Source of the DNA: Rhizobium mongolense USDA 1844
GTDB lineage: Bacteria; Pseudomonadota; Alphaproteobacteria; Rhizobiales; Rhizobiaceae
Length of the DNA: 64,000 nucleotides
Direction: 5' to 3'
NCBI RefSeq assembly: GCF_000419765.1
Contig: NZ_ATTQ01000009.1
Location: forward strand, 124,001 to 188,000
The notes under the pieces are model-generated. The model was not told the DNA's origin and did no database searches. It worked only from the letters and a program-made list of their open reading frames with translations. Positions 57,423 through 64,000 of the stretch are shown here, one piece after another (position 1 is the stretch's first letter; each line of letters opens with the position of its first letter). A program made the translations under genes and the position numbers.

Positions 57423-58721
57423 TCAGGATGCGGCCTTGATGGCAAGGCTATCGAGATAGGCGGACGGATTTTCCGGATCGAAGACCTTGCCGTCGAAGAA
57501 GGTTTCCTTGCCCCGGGACGGAGAAGCGGGGATGTCGGCGGCAGCGACGCCCAGCGCCTTGGCCGCGTCGCGCCAGAGATCCTCCCGGTTGACCTGGTCA
57601 ACGAGAGCCTTGATGTCGGTGTCAGGGGCGAACTTGCCCCAGCGGACGTTCTCGGCCATGAACCAGGTATCGTGGCTCTTGAAGGGGTAGGAGGCGCCGC
57701 CTGCCCAGAATTTCATGTAAAGATCGGTGCCATGGGCGACACGGCCGTTGCCGTAGTTGATGTCCCCCTTGAGGCGGCCAAGGATGTCCTTCGGCGGCAC
57801 GTTGAACCATTGGCGCTTGCCGAGGATCGTCGCCATCTCTTCCTTGTTGTCCATGCTGTCGCACCATTGCTGGGCTTCCATCACGGCCATCAGCAGGGCT
57901 CTTGTGGCATTCGGGTTCTTCTCGACCCAGTCGGCGCGCATGCCGAGCGCCTTTTCCGGATGTCCCTTCCAGAGTTCGCCGGTCGTTGCTGCGGTAAAGC
58001 CGACGCCCTGATTGACGAGTTGCTCATTCCACGGCTCGCCGACACAGAAGACGTCCATGTTGCCGACCTTCATGTTTGCCACCATCTGCGGCGGCGGCAC
58101 GACGATGGTCGAGACGTCCTTGTCCGGGTCGATGCCGCCGGCGGCAAGCCAGTAGCGGATCCAAAGGTCATGGGTGCCGCCCGGGAAGGTCATCGCGGCC
58201 TTCACTTCCTTGCCTTCGGCCTTCTTTTTTTCGAAGGCCGCCTTCAGCTTGGATGCGTCAAGCTGGACGCCGGTATCGGCATATTCCTTGGCGACGGAAA
58301 TGCCCTGGCTGTCGTAGTTCAGGCGGGCGAGCAGGGCCATCGGTACCGGCTGATTGTTCTGCGTCACCTTGCCCGTATGCATGAGATAGGGCAGCGGCGA
58401 AAGGATATGGGCGCCGTCGATACCGTTCGAGGCCCCGCCGAGTACCAGATTGTCGCGTGTTGCCCCCCAGGACGCTTGCTTGGCGACCTCGACATCGGGA
58501 AGGCCATGTTTTTCGAAAAGGCCCTTCTCCTTGGCGACGATCAACGCGGCAGCGTCGGTCAGCGCGATGAAGCCGAGTTTGGCGCCCGTGACTTCAGGTG
58601 CTGCGGCTGCTGCAAAGGCGCCGGACGGAAAAGCGGTGCGGACGGCGCCGATCAAGGCAGCCGCGGCGGTCGTTTTCAGGAGGCTGCGGCGGCTCATTCC
58701 GCTCGTAAGGATCTTGTTCAT
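57423..58721 (-). CDS. nrtA: Nitrate ABC transporter substrate-binding protein
   Basis: A 432-residue periplasmic nitrate-binding protein. A Tat-type signal is visible: SRRSLLKTTAAAALIG with twin arginines near residues 11-12 and an A-rich end (GAFAAAAAP). The mature part has KLGFIALTDAAALIVAKEKGLFEKHG, QASWGATRDNLVLGGASNGIDGAHIL, GGTHDLWIRYWLAAGGIDPDKDV and FCVGEPWNEQLV. Start 58721 with AGGGGAA upstream; the long open frame to 58955 crosses the leader terminator and is rejected. It is paralogous to both NasS proteins but exported. Confidence 0.94.
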   Translation of the reverse strand: MNKILTSGMSRRSLLKTTAAAALIGAVRTAFPSGAFAAAAAPEVTGAKLGFIALTDAAALIVAKEKGLFEKHGLPDVEVAKQASWGATRDNLVLGGASNGIDGAHILSPLPYLMHTGKVTQNNQPVPMALLARLNYDSQGISVAKEYADTGVQLDASKLKAAFEKKKAEGKEVKAAMTFPGGTHDLWIRYWLAAGGIDPDKDVSTIVVPPPQMVANMKVGNMDVFCVGEPWNEQLVNQGVGFTAATTGELWKGHPEKALGMRADWVEKNPNATRALLMAVMEAQQWCDSMDNKEEMATILGKRQWFNVPPKDILGRLKGDINYGNGRVAHGTDLYMKFWAGGASYPFKSHDTWFMAENVRWGKFAPDTDIKALVDQVNREDLWRDAAKALGVAAADIPASPSRGKETFFDGKVFDPENPSAYLDSLAIKAAS

Positions 58722-58763
58722 GCGCTGGTTCCCCTTGTTGGTCGTCGCAGGAATTCTCGGAAT

Positions 58764-58832
58764 AAAAAAACGCCGCCCGGAGATTGCGTCTGCGGGAAGG
58801 GAGAGTTCCCGGACAGCAAAAACCGTGCGACG
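58764..58832 (-). terminator. Leader attenuator terminator before nrtA
   Basis: Minus-strand CGTCGCACGG (58832-58823) pairs with CCGGGCGGCG (58780-58771) with one G-U and one mismatch, around an inner hairpin (GGGAA/TTCCC). A run of seven Ts (58770-58764) follows. It lies between the sigma-54 promoter and nrtA, mirroring the narK leader. Confidence 0.75.
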
Positions 58833-58869
58833 TCGATGTCTTTTGTAAGCGCTTATCGCGCGCTCATCC

Positions 58870-58893
58870 GCCAAGATCGCCATTGATCCGGGC
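58870..58893 (-). ncRNA. ANTAR-type hairpin in the nrtA leader
   Basis: Minus-strand GCCCGGATC and GATCTTGGC pair over 9 positions (one G-U, one mismatch) around the hexaloop AATGGC, with A at position 1 and G at 4. It begins at the predicted transcription start. A second, weak candidate (GAC-ATCGAC-GTC, 58840-58829) also has A1 and G4 and overlaps the 5' arm of the terminator, so its formation would exclude termination. Confidence 0.6.
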
Positions 58894-58904
58894 AAGATCA
58901 GTCT

Positions 58905-58920
58905 TGCAAGCCGCGTGCCA
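58905..58920 (-). promoter_or_regulatory. Sigma-54 promoter of nrtABC
   Basis: Minus-strand TGGCACGCGGCTTGCA, a full RpoN consensus match (TGGCACG, 4 bases, TTGCA). Start near 58895; leader about 175 bases. The region 58921-59080 upstream contains the shared 13-base word and TGCA-containing dyads. Confidence 0.88.
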
Positions 58921-58980
58921 GTTTTTGATGTGAACTTTAGATCATTGAAATTCAATCAAGATCTTCGCTTTAAGGCCATA

Positions 58981-58993
58981 TGCATAATTTTTG
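58981..58993. promoter_or_regulatory. 13-base word shared by both nitrate promoters (copy 2)
   Basis: TGCATAATTTTTG, the exact reverse complement of 53604-53616. It lies about 67 bp upstream of the nrtA sigma-54 promoter, an enhancer-like position. Confidence 0.4.
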
Positions 58994-59080
58994 AGCTTGC
59001 GACAGTCTTGCATATATATTGTGCGAATGGTGTTTCTCGTGCGCAGACGGCTGCCAGCCTTTTGTGCAAAGCAAAAGAAA

Positions 59081-60364
59081 TCAGACCTCGTCCGCATCCG
59101 GTGCAAAGGGCAGGGTGCGCCTCACCGCAAATTCGCGGACATACTCCACGAGCCGCGCCGGATCGAAAATGCGGCCGTCCATGAAGCGGTCGTAGTCGCT
59201 GTCGCCTTCGATGCGGATATCGGCGTCCTGAGGCGTGCACGTCTCGCCGAGTGCCGTCCTGTAGAGGTCCGGGCGATAGGCCGAAGCTGCCGCGCGCGCG
59301 CTATTCAGGCTGATTGACGCCTGTCCCCAGCGGACCATCTGGCTATAGATCCACAATGCCTGGCTCGGCCGCGGGTAGTTTGCAAAGCCGCCATGGAACA
59401 TGAAGTAATTGTCGATGACGCGGCGGTGGCCCTTGGCGTCCAGGCTGAACTCGCCGGCAAGCACATATCGGATAATGTCGACGGGTGCCGCGATGTAGCG
59501 CTGATCGGCGAGTACCGCGGCCAAGGCATCGTGGTTTCCGGCATGGTCGCACCAGCGCGCTGCGGCATCGAGCGCGACGATCAGCCGGGAGACCGTTTCC
59601 GGATGGCTCTCTGCCCAATCCGGCCGCATGCCGACGACCTTTTCCGGGGCTGACGGCCAGATATCCTGTTTTGTCGCAACGATCCGCCCGACGCCGCGCT
59701 CAGACGCCACCATGTTCCACGGCGCGCCGACACAGAAGCCGTCGATCGCGCCGGCGGCCAGAGCGTCGGAGGTGAGCGGCGGCGGGACGACGACGAGCTT
59801 CACGTCCTTGTCGGGATCAATGCCGCCTGCAGCCAGCCAGTAGCGGAATTCGTAATTGTGCGAGGAAAAGGGATAGGTCATCCCCAGTGTAGGCACCGGC
59901 TCGCCGGTCAGTCGCATCTGGTTCAGCACCAATGAAAAGGCGCGCGCGCTTTCGAGGGCGCCGGCTTTCTCGGAAAGACCGGCGGTTTCGCGCATCCGTT
60001 CAAAGAGGCGCGTCGAAAGGGTGATCGCATTGCCGCCGCGCCCGAGCGAAAAGGGTGTGATGGTCGGCGAGGGGTTCGAGCCCAGTCCAAGCGCTGCGGC
60101 AACAGGCATCGGCGAGAGCATATGCGCTATATCGAATTGGCGAAAGGCCAGGCGGTCGCGAACATTCGCCCATGAAACGTCTCTGACGAGATCAAGGGTC
60201 AGGCCCTCCTTCTCGGCAAATCCGAATTCTGCGGCCGCAATCAGCACCGAGGCGTCTACCAAGGGAATGAAGCCGGCGCGTAGAACACGCGGGCCCTCGC
60301 TGCTGAGCCTTGAAGGCGCAGAGACGCGCCCTTGCTGTGTGTCAATTCTCGTCACCGCATTCAC
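59081..60364 (-). CDS. nasS: Nitrate sensor NasS (copy 2)
   Basis: A 427-residue NrtA-like protein without a signal peptide, paralogous to copy 1. Blocks: RAGFIPLVDASVLIAAAEFGFAE, DVSWANVRDRLAFRQFDIAHML, LGRGGNAITLSTRLFERM, YPFSSHNYEFRYWLAAGGIDPDKDV, DGFCVGAPWNMV, ESHPETVSRLIVALDAAARWC. A GGAGTG site precedes the ATG. It follows nasT copy 2 by 40 bases and precedes the nrtA leader, so it probably senses nitrate for the uptake operon. Confidence 0.92.
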   Translation of the reverse strand: MNAVTRIDTQQGRVSAPSRLSSEGPRVLRAGFIPLVDASVLIAAAEFGFAEKEGLTLDLVRDVSWANVRDRLAFRQFDIAHMLSPMPVAAALGLGSNPSPTITPFSLGRGGNAITLSTRLFERMRETAGLSEKAGALESARAFSLVLNQMRLTGEPVPTLGMTYPFSSHNYEFRYWLAAGGIDPDKDVKLVVVPPPLTSDALAAGAIDGFCVGAPWNMVASERGVGRIVATKQDIWPSAPEKVVGMRPDWAESHPETVSRLIVALDAAARWCDHAGNHDALAAVLADQRYIAAPVDIIRYVLAGEFSLDAKGHRRVIDNYFMFHGGFANYPRPSQALWIYSQMVRWGQASISLNSARAAASAYRPDLYRTALGETCTPQDADIRIEGDSDYDRFMDGRIFDPARLVEYVREFAVRRTLPFAPDADEV

Positions 60365-60404
60365 TCCGCAGTCCTCCGGACAATCGATTGGCCGTGGCGG
60401 CGGG

Positions 60405-60992
60405 TCACATCAGCAACCCTGCGGCCGTCACGACGCTTTGTGCGATTTCGGACATCTTCTTCTTCTCGTTCATCGCCGTCTGGCGCAGCAGAGCGAATGC
60501 CTGCTCCTCCGAAAGGCCGCGCATCTTCATCAGGATGCCTTTGGCCCGCTCGACGACCTTGCGCTCTTCGAGCGCCGACTTTGCATCGGCGAGCTCCCGC
60601 CGCAGGCGGCTGAAGGCGTTGAACCGGCTGACGGCCATATCGAGAATCGGTTTGACCCGTTCCTTCTTCAGCCCGTCGACGATATAGGCAGAGACGCCGG
60701 CCTCAACGGCTGCTTCGATGGAAGCGGTATCCGACCGATCGACAAACATCGCGATCGGCCGACTGACCGTTCGTGTCAGCTGGAACAGATGCTCCATCAT
60801 GTCGCGGTTCGGGTTCTCGATGTCGATGATGATAACGTCCGGTTTCAGTGTTTCTATGATGCGTGCGACGCCCTGGACCTCGTGAATGACGGTGACGCGC
60901 GTGTGGCCGGCCTCCTGCAACCCCTCCTCGATGATCGAGGCGCGGATCGCATTTTCATCTATGACCAGAATTGTCAGGTCGAAACGGCTCAT
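60405..60992 (-). CDS. nasT: ANTAR antiterminator NasT (copy 2)
   Basis: A 195-residue receiver-plus-ANTAR protein closely similar to copy 1: LTILVIDENAIRASIIEEGL, Asp in VIIIDIENPN, RPIAMFVDRSDTASIEAAVEAG, IVDGLKKERVKPILDMAVSRFNAF, coiled coil LRRELADAKSALEERKVVE and ANTAR domain RAKGILMKMRGLSEEQAFALLRQTAM. Start 60992 (ACGGGG upstream) is preferred to 61010. First gene of the nitrate block on the minus strand. Confidence 0.92.
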   Translation of the reverse strand: MSRFDLTILVIDENAIRASIIEEGLQEAGHTRVTVIHEVQGVARIIETLKPDVIIIDIENPNRDMMEHLFQLTRTVSRPIAMFVDRSDTASIEAAVEAGVSAYIVDGLKKERVKPILDMAVSRFNAFSRLRRELADAKSALEERKVVERAKGILMKMRGLSEEQAFALLRQTAMNEKKKMSEIAQSVVTAAGLLM

Positions 60993-61051
60993 GCCCCGTT
61001 TATGACGCACTGCAATAAAACAGGCAAGTTAAAAGCCATAAAATTAAGCAT

Positions 61052-61082
61052 AAAAAGCGGATGCACAAAAAATGCGCTTTTT
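61052..61082. terminator. Bidirectional AT-flanked hairpin upstream of nasT copy 2
   Basis: AAAAAGCG (61052-61059) and CGCTTTTT (61075-61082) form an 8-bp stem with A and T tracts on both sides, the form of a bidirectional intrinsic terminator. It isolates the nitrate block from the decayed DNA to its right. The nasT promoter must lie between it and 60992. Confidence 0.55.
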
Positions 61083-61255
61083 CTAGAAATCCGCAACCTT
61101 GCCCAGGAGCTTCTCAATCATGCGCACCGGTCGACACGAAAGGATTGACGATCGGATGGAAGCTTGCGGAAGTGGATGCCGAGTTGGCGACAGAAGGTCG
61201 AAGCCCAGGCGCCGCCGGTCATGATAAATGGTTGCTTTCTCGGTCACCACGGCGC

Positions 61256-61675
61256 TCAATCGGCCGGCCGTCGTCTCGATGCCGCGCGCGCCGCGCAATT
61301 CTGATGCACGCTGCTTCCGAGTTCCGGGCAACAGAAGGTGCGGTCGGTGAGGGATCGGCAGTCCGGTCCGACGGTGAAAAGACCCCACTCTTCCAGCGCC
61401 GACCGCTCGCCTTGGCCGTTCGATTGCCTGCACACTGTCGAGCCTGTCGGTCGTCACGCCGCGGCCGTTTTCGCAAAGTCGCGCCAGCGTGCCCAGCCAT
61501 CGAGAGGCCGCAGCGCCAGAACCCGGTCTCTTCGCCTGTTTTCGGCCGCAAATCGCTCCCACAGATCGAGGCTATTGGTGGCGATCGGAAGTTCGCGCGC
61601 GTCGCGGTTTTGCTGGCGGCACCACACCCAATTCCGGCTCGACTGCTTGGCACCACGCGCCCGCTGAATGTGTGA
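61256..61675 (-). pseudogene. Degenerate gene of unknown function
   Basis: The minus-strand frame reads as coding over about 140 codons but has an in-frame TGA at 61454-61456 and ends at 61256-61258. Segments such as SLDLWERFAAENRRRDR, LRPLDGWARWRDFA and LEEWGLFTVGPDCRSLTDR look protein-like. No start codon with a ribosome site is visible and I do not recognise the family. The rest of 60993-61811 shows only a dyad GATCGCC-N7-GGCGATC (61717-61737) and the toxin-antitoxin promoter. Confidence 0.35.
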
Positions 61676-61759
61676 TCAGCCGATGCCTGGGGTGTTTACG
61701 ATCATCAGAAAGCGGTGATCGCCCCGTAATGGCGATCTCTGAAATGCAGTGGAAGTCAC

Positions 61760-61796
61760 TTGAACTGGTGTTGAACAAATTCTATGTTATGTTCAA
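61760..61796. promoter_or_regulatory. Promoter and operator of the toxin-antitoxin pair
   Basis: TTGAAC (61760-61765) as -35 and TATGTT (61783-61788) as -10 have a 17-base spacing. A second TTGAAC (61771-61776) and GTTCAA (61791-61796) form an inverted repeat straddling the -10, fitting autorepression by the antitoxin. Confidence 0.6.
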
Positions 61797-61811
61797 CTAC
61801 AGGAGATAGCA

Positions 61812-62108
61812 GTGGCCACTCGCAGTACAATTGCACCAAACGAGGCTAGAGAGATCGCCCAGAAGCGCAATAAGCTGGTGCTCGATCAGGCGAGAGCCAG
61901 CGGATTGCTGGGGACCGTGAAGAATACGCGGCTGTCCGGTAGGGTCCCTTCTGAACTGGTAGAGGCCGCCAAACAACGGGCTCACGTAAATTCTGATACG
62001 GAACTTCTCGAGCTGGCCCTTTCACGCCTTGCGTTGGAAGACGACTTCGGCGCTAAACTCGTGCGGCGCAAGGGATCGGTACCGCAGGACCTCGATCTTG
62101 CCATTTGA
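61812..62108 (+). CDS. Antitoxin of a PIN-domain type II system
   Basis: A 98-residue protein, rich in charged residues, with a likely ribbon-helix-helix core (NTRLSGRVPSELVEAAKQRAHVNSDTELLELALSRLAL, in two parts of the fold) and a C-terminal tail that would wrap the toxin. It starts with GTG; AGGAGAT lies 5-11 bases upstream. It overlaps the downstream PIN gene by about 11 bases. Its closest family was not recognised; the role is inferred from size, order and partner. Confidence 0.65.
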   Translation: MATRSTIAPNEAREIAQKRNKLVLDQARASGLLGTVKNTRLSGRVPSELVEAAKQRAHVNSDTELLELALSRLALEDDFGAKLVRRKGSVPQDLDLAI

Positions 62109-62685
62109 CATACGGACGACCCTCCGTTCGATTAAGCCGGAAAAACGAACAGGTGGCCTCAATCGAAGAGATGATAGCCATCTGGCATGGGCGGAAGACG
62201 AACCACTACTGGGGGGACCTATCCTTCTGGATACCTGTGTGTATCTCGACGTCCTTCAAGGTAAATCCTCTGAGGCGGTTGATCGTTTGCTGACCTACCG
62301 GCTGTGCTACCATTCTGCAGTGTGCCTGTCGGAACTCACGCACGTTTTCGGCCGCCTCGATCCGGCTCACACGTCTACCAAAGCGGTCCTTAAGGCGGTC
62401 AGTGAAACGGCAAGCGACATCCCTTCGCATAGATTACACGCGCCTGACACCGCGGCGTGGGGCTCCGCTGGCATTCTAGCGGGCCTCATGGCGCGACTGT
62501 CTAACGTGCCCAAGAATGCGGGGCACGAGCGACGCTTCCTGAATGACGCGCTTGTTCTGCTTCAGGCACAGAATTTGGGCGCCGCTGTGTTGACTGGCAA
62601 CATCAAGGATTTCGATTATCTCACGCAGATTGTGACGAGCGAGCAGGTCATCTTCTATCGCGCCGTTTCAGCTCAGGACCGGTAG
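62098..62685 (+). CDS. PIN-domain toxin (predicted ribonuclease)
   Basis: A 195-residue PIN nuclease. Acidic metal-binding residues are placed as in the family: ILLDTCVYLDVLQG (first Asp), the middle Glu in CLSELTHVFGRL, ERRFLNDALVLLQA and LTGNIKDFDYL (last Asp pair). Typical VapC is about 130 residues; this one has an N-terminal extension and longer centre. A TTG at 62098, with AGGA upstream, is the favoured start because it gives a short overlap with the antitoxin stop; an in-frame ATG at 62029 would overlap deeply. Confidence 0.7.
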   Translation: MPFDIRTTLRSIKPEKRTGGLNRRDDSHLAWAEDEPLLGGPILLDTCVYLDVLQGKSSEAVDRLLTYRLCYHSAVCLSELTHVFGRLDPAHTSTKAVLKAVSETASDIPSHRLHAPDTAAWGSAGILAGLMARLSNVPKNAGHERRFLNDALVLLQAQNLGAAVLTGNIKDFDYLTQIVTSEQVIFYRAVSAQDR

Positions 62686-62726
62686 TGGTAACTCATTTCC
62701 ACAATGCGTTATTGACCTTGACCGGG

Positions 62727-63147
62727 TCAGCCAAGCCCGCCGATGTGGAAGCTCTTCATTTCGAGATATTCTTCAATGCCGCACCGGGCGCCTTCGCGAC
62801 CGGGGCCGGATTTCGATTGAAAGGTTGATCTTCTCGATCGCCGCCTTGTTGATTCGGGCCGTTAGACATACGAGATTGGACCAGAATGCGGTTGACGCAG
62901 ACGCAGGTCTGGCCGCCATTGCGGAGCTTCGAGGCGATTGCACCCTGGACGGCAAGGTGGAGATCTGCGTCATCGAAGGCGATGGACGGCGCGTTGCCGC
63001 CGAGTTCCAGGCACCAGCCGGTTGACGCTGTCGGATGCGCCACGCATCAAGAGCGAGCCTACGCGGGTGGAACTGATGAAGGAGATCTTGCGAACAGGCT
63101 GGTTTGCCATCAACTCGTCACCGATCTTGGCGGGCATGCCGGCGCGG
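62727..63147 (-). pseudogene. Decayed aldehyde dehydrogenase (succinate-semialdehyde dehydrogenase, GabD type)
   Basis: Minus-strand pieces of a GabD-like enzyme occur in family order but in different frames: IGDELMANQPVRKISFISST, then LELGGNAPSIAFDDADLHLA with GGQTCVCVNRILVQ (the catalytic-cysteine region), INKAAIEKINLSIEI, and the C-terminal GREGARCGIEEYLEMKSF ending at a TGA at 62727-62729. The N-terminal third and a large part between the cysteine region and the C terminus are missing. The remnant abuts the end of the regulator gene at 63148. Confidence 0.85.
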
Positions 63148-64000
63148 TCACACGTTTTCGGGGGTTACGGTGAGAAAGCGGACAGGTTCTGTACTGACGT
63201 CGACATCGATCAGGCCAAGCGCCTTTAATGTCAGATCGATCGATCTGCGAGCCTCAATCTCCGGTACCTGATCGAGCACGACCGACATGATGCCTTCACG
63301 CAGATAGCTCCGTGTCTGATCGCTCAGTTCGTGTCCGACCCAAAATGCCATCCGAGTCCGCTGATTTTTGAGGACTGATGCGACGGCGACGTTGTCGCCG
63401 CCGGCGCTATAGACGCCAATGACGTTCGGGTGCCTGCGAAGCGCGTTGCGCAGCAGTTCTATGGTGTTGTGCTCGTCGTCGAAGTCGAACATCACTTCCA
63501 CAAAAGCGTGTCCCCCATCGGCATGCTCCGCGAGATATTCAGAAAAGCCGCGGATACGCTCCCTATGGTTTTCATAGGCGCCGCTGTGGCAAAGAGCAAC
63601 GAAGGAACCTGCCTTGCCCGCCTGCATGCGTGACATGTAATAGGCGGCCGTGCGGCCGGCAGCGTAGTTGTCGATCCCGACATAGGGCAGTTCCGGCGCC
63701 GGTCGCGTCATGATCTGGATGACAGGTATGCCGAGAGCCGCTGCTTGCCTGACACTCGTGACGACATCCGGATGATCGGGGGCGACGACGATCAGCGAGG
63801 ACCGCCGGTTCTTCGGCTTTGCGATATAATGCGCGAAATCCGCAGGGTCGTTTTCGCGGGCAAAGGTCCGGTGAACGACGATGCTGTGATCAAGCAGGGC
63901 GGCGATCCTCTCGAACGCCTGGTTCATACGTGAATAGAAGTTCGTTTCCGGGCGCACGAGGACGACTTCGATCCGGACAAGGCCGCGATGGGCCTCTGGC
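63148..64000 (-). CDS. LacI-type transcriptional regulator (partial, N terminus outside window)
   Basis: At least 284 residues of a LacI/RbsB-like effector domain: VRIEVVLVRPETNFYSRMNQAFERIAAL, SLIVVAPDHPDVVTSVRQAAALGIPVIQIMTRP, VGIDNYAAGRTAAYYM, HRERIRGFSEYL, GVYSAGGDNVAVASVL and VVLDQVPEIEARRSI. The frame is open to the window edge, so the DNA-binding domain should lie to the right. A LacI-family regulator is more likely than a periplasmic protein because of the RxxGFxEYL and YSAGGDN motifs, but the helix-turn-helix is not seen. Confidence 0.8.
   Translation of the reverse strand, partial: PEAHRGLVRIEVVLVRPETNFYSRMNQAFERIAALLDHSIVVHRTFARENDPADFAHYIAKPKNRRSSLIVVAPDHPDVVTSVRQAAALGIPVIQIMTRPAPELPYVGIDNYAAGRTAAYYMSRMQAGKAGSFVALCHSGAYENHRERIRGFSEYLAEHADGGHAFVEVMFDFDDEHNTIELLRNALRRHPNVIGVYSAGGDNVAVASVLKNQRTRMAFWVGHELSDQTRSYLREGIMSVVLDQVPEIEARRSIDLTLKALGLIDVDVSTEPVRFLTVTPENV

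Noticed and set aside
57672..58886. 404-codon open frame antisense to nrtA
   Set aside because: Covers nrtA and its leader on the opposite strand; nrtA has a signal peptide and strong family motifs.
1..64000. CRISPR arrays, tRNA or rRNA genes, intact insertion sequences or prophage genes
   Set aside because: No regularly spaced repeats, no cloverleaf or rRNA sequence and no transposase or integrase motifs were recognised when reading both strands.

Overview
The window looks like accessory replicon DNA (chromid or large plasmid) of a Rhizobium-type alphaproteobacterium. Supporting features are high GC, many ABC uptake systems, a dctBD/dctA locus, a BioR-controlled biotin operon ending in bioZ, and NasT/NasS-controlled nitrate assimilation. 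No tRNA, rRNA, CRISPR array or intact insertion sequence was found.

Layout. 0-3 kb: tail of a 3-hydroxyisobutyrate-dehydrogenase-like gene, panC-panB (pantothenate) and a DUF899 gene. 3.2-9.9 kb: an AraC regulator and a ribitol operon (binding protein, ATPase, permease, ribitol dehydrogenase, D-ribulokinase). 9.95-12.8 kb: a collapsed fhuC/fhuB siderophore-uptake remnant divergent from an intact ABC exporter. 12.9-18.8 kb: bioR and bioBFDAZ with three BioR boxes. 18.8-23.5 kb: a sugar ABC system with two permeases on the minus strand. 24.1-28.9 kb: dctD-dctB divergent from dctA, with a sigma-54 promoter and two DctD sites. 29.3-37.3 kb: kdgD, a mannonate dehydratase gene and a GntR gene, divergent from a five-gene peptide-type ABC operon. 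37.3-44.9 kb: an alpha-L-rhamnosidase/sugar ABC operon and its LacI regulator. 45.1-61 kb: nitrate assimilation. 61.8-62.7 kb: a PIN-type toxin-antitoxin pair. 62.7-64 kb: a decayed aldehyde dehydrogenase gene and a partial LacI-type regulator.

The most striking region is the nitrate block. Two complete nasT-nasS sensor pairs lie head to tail. Each is followed by a sigma-54 promoter, an attenuator leader (hairpin with an ANTAR-type hexaloop plus a strong terminator) and a structural operon. One operon is nrtABC (uptake). The other is narK-nirB-nirD-nasA-cysG (uptake, nitrite reductase, nitrate reductase, siroheme).

Several genes are decaying: the fhuC/fhuB fusion, a frameshifted ugpC-type ATPase, a beta-galactosidase-like C-terminal scrap after dctA, an unidentified remnant near 61.5 kb and a gabD-like pseudogene. 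Four sugar or nitrate ABC operons carry a GC-rich hairpin directly behind the binding-protein gene, suggesting a common way to raise binding-protein expression.
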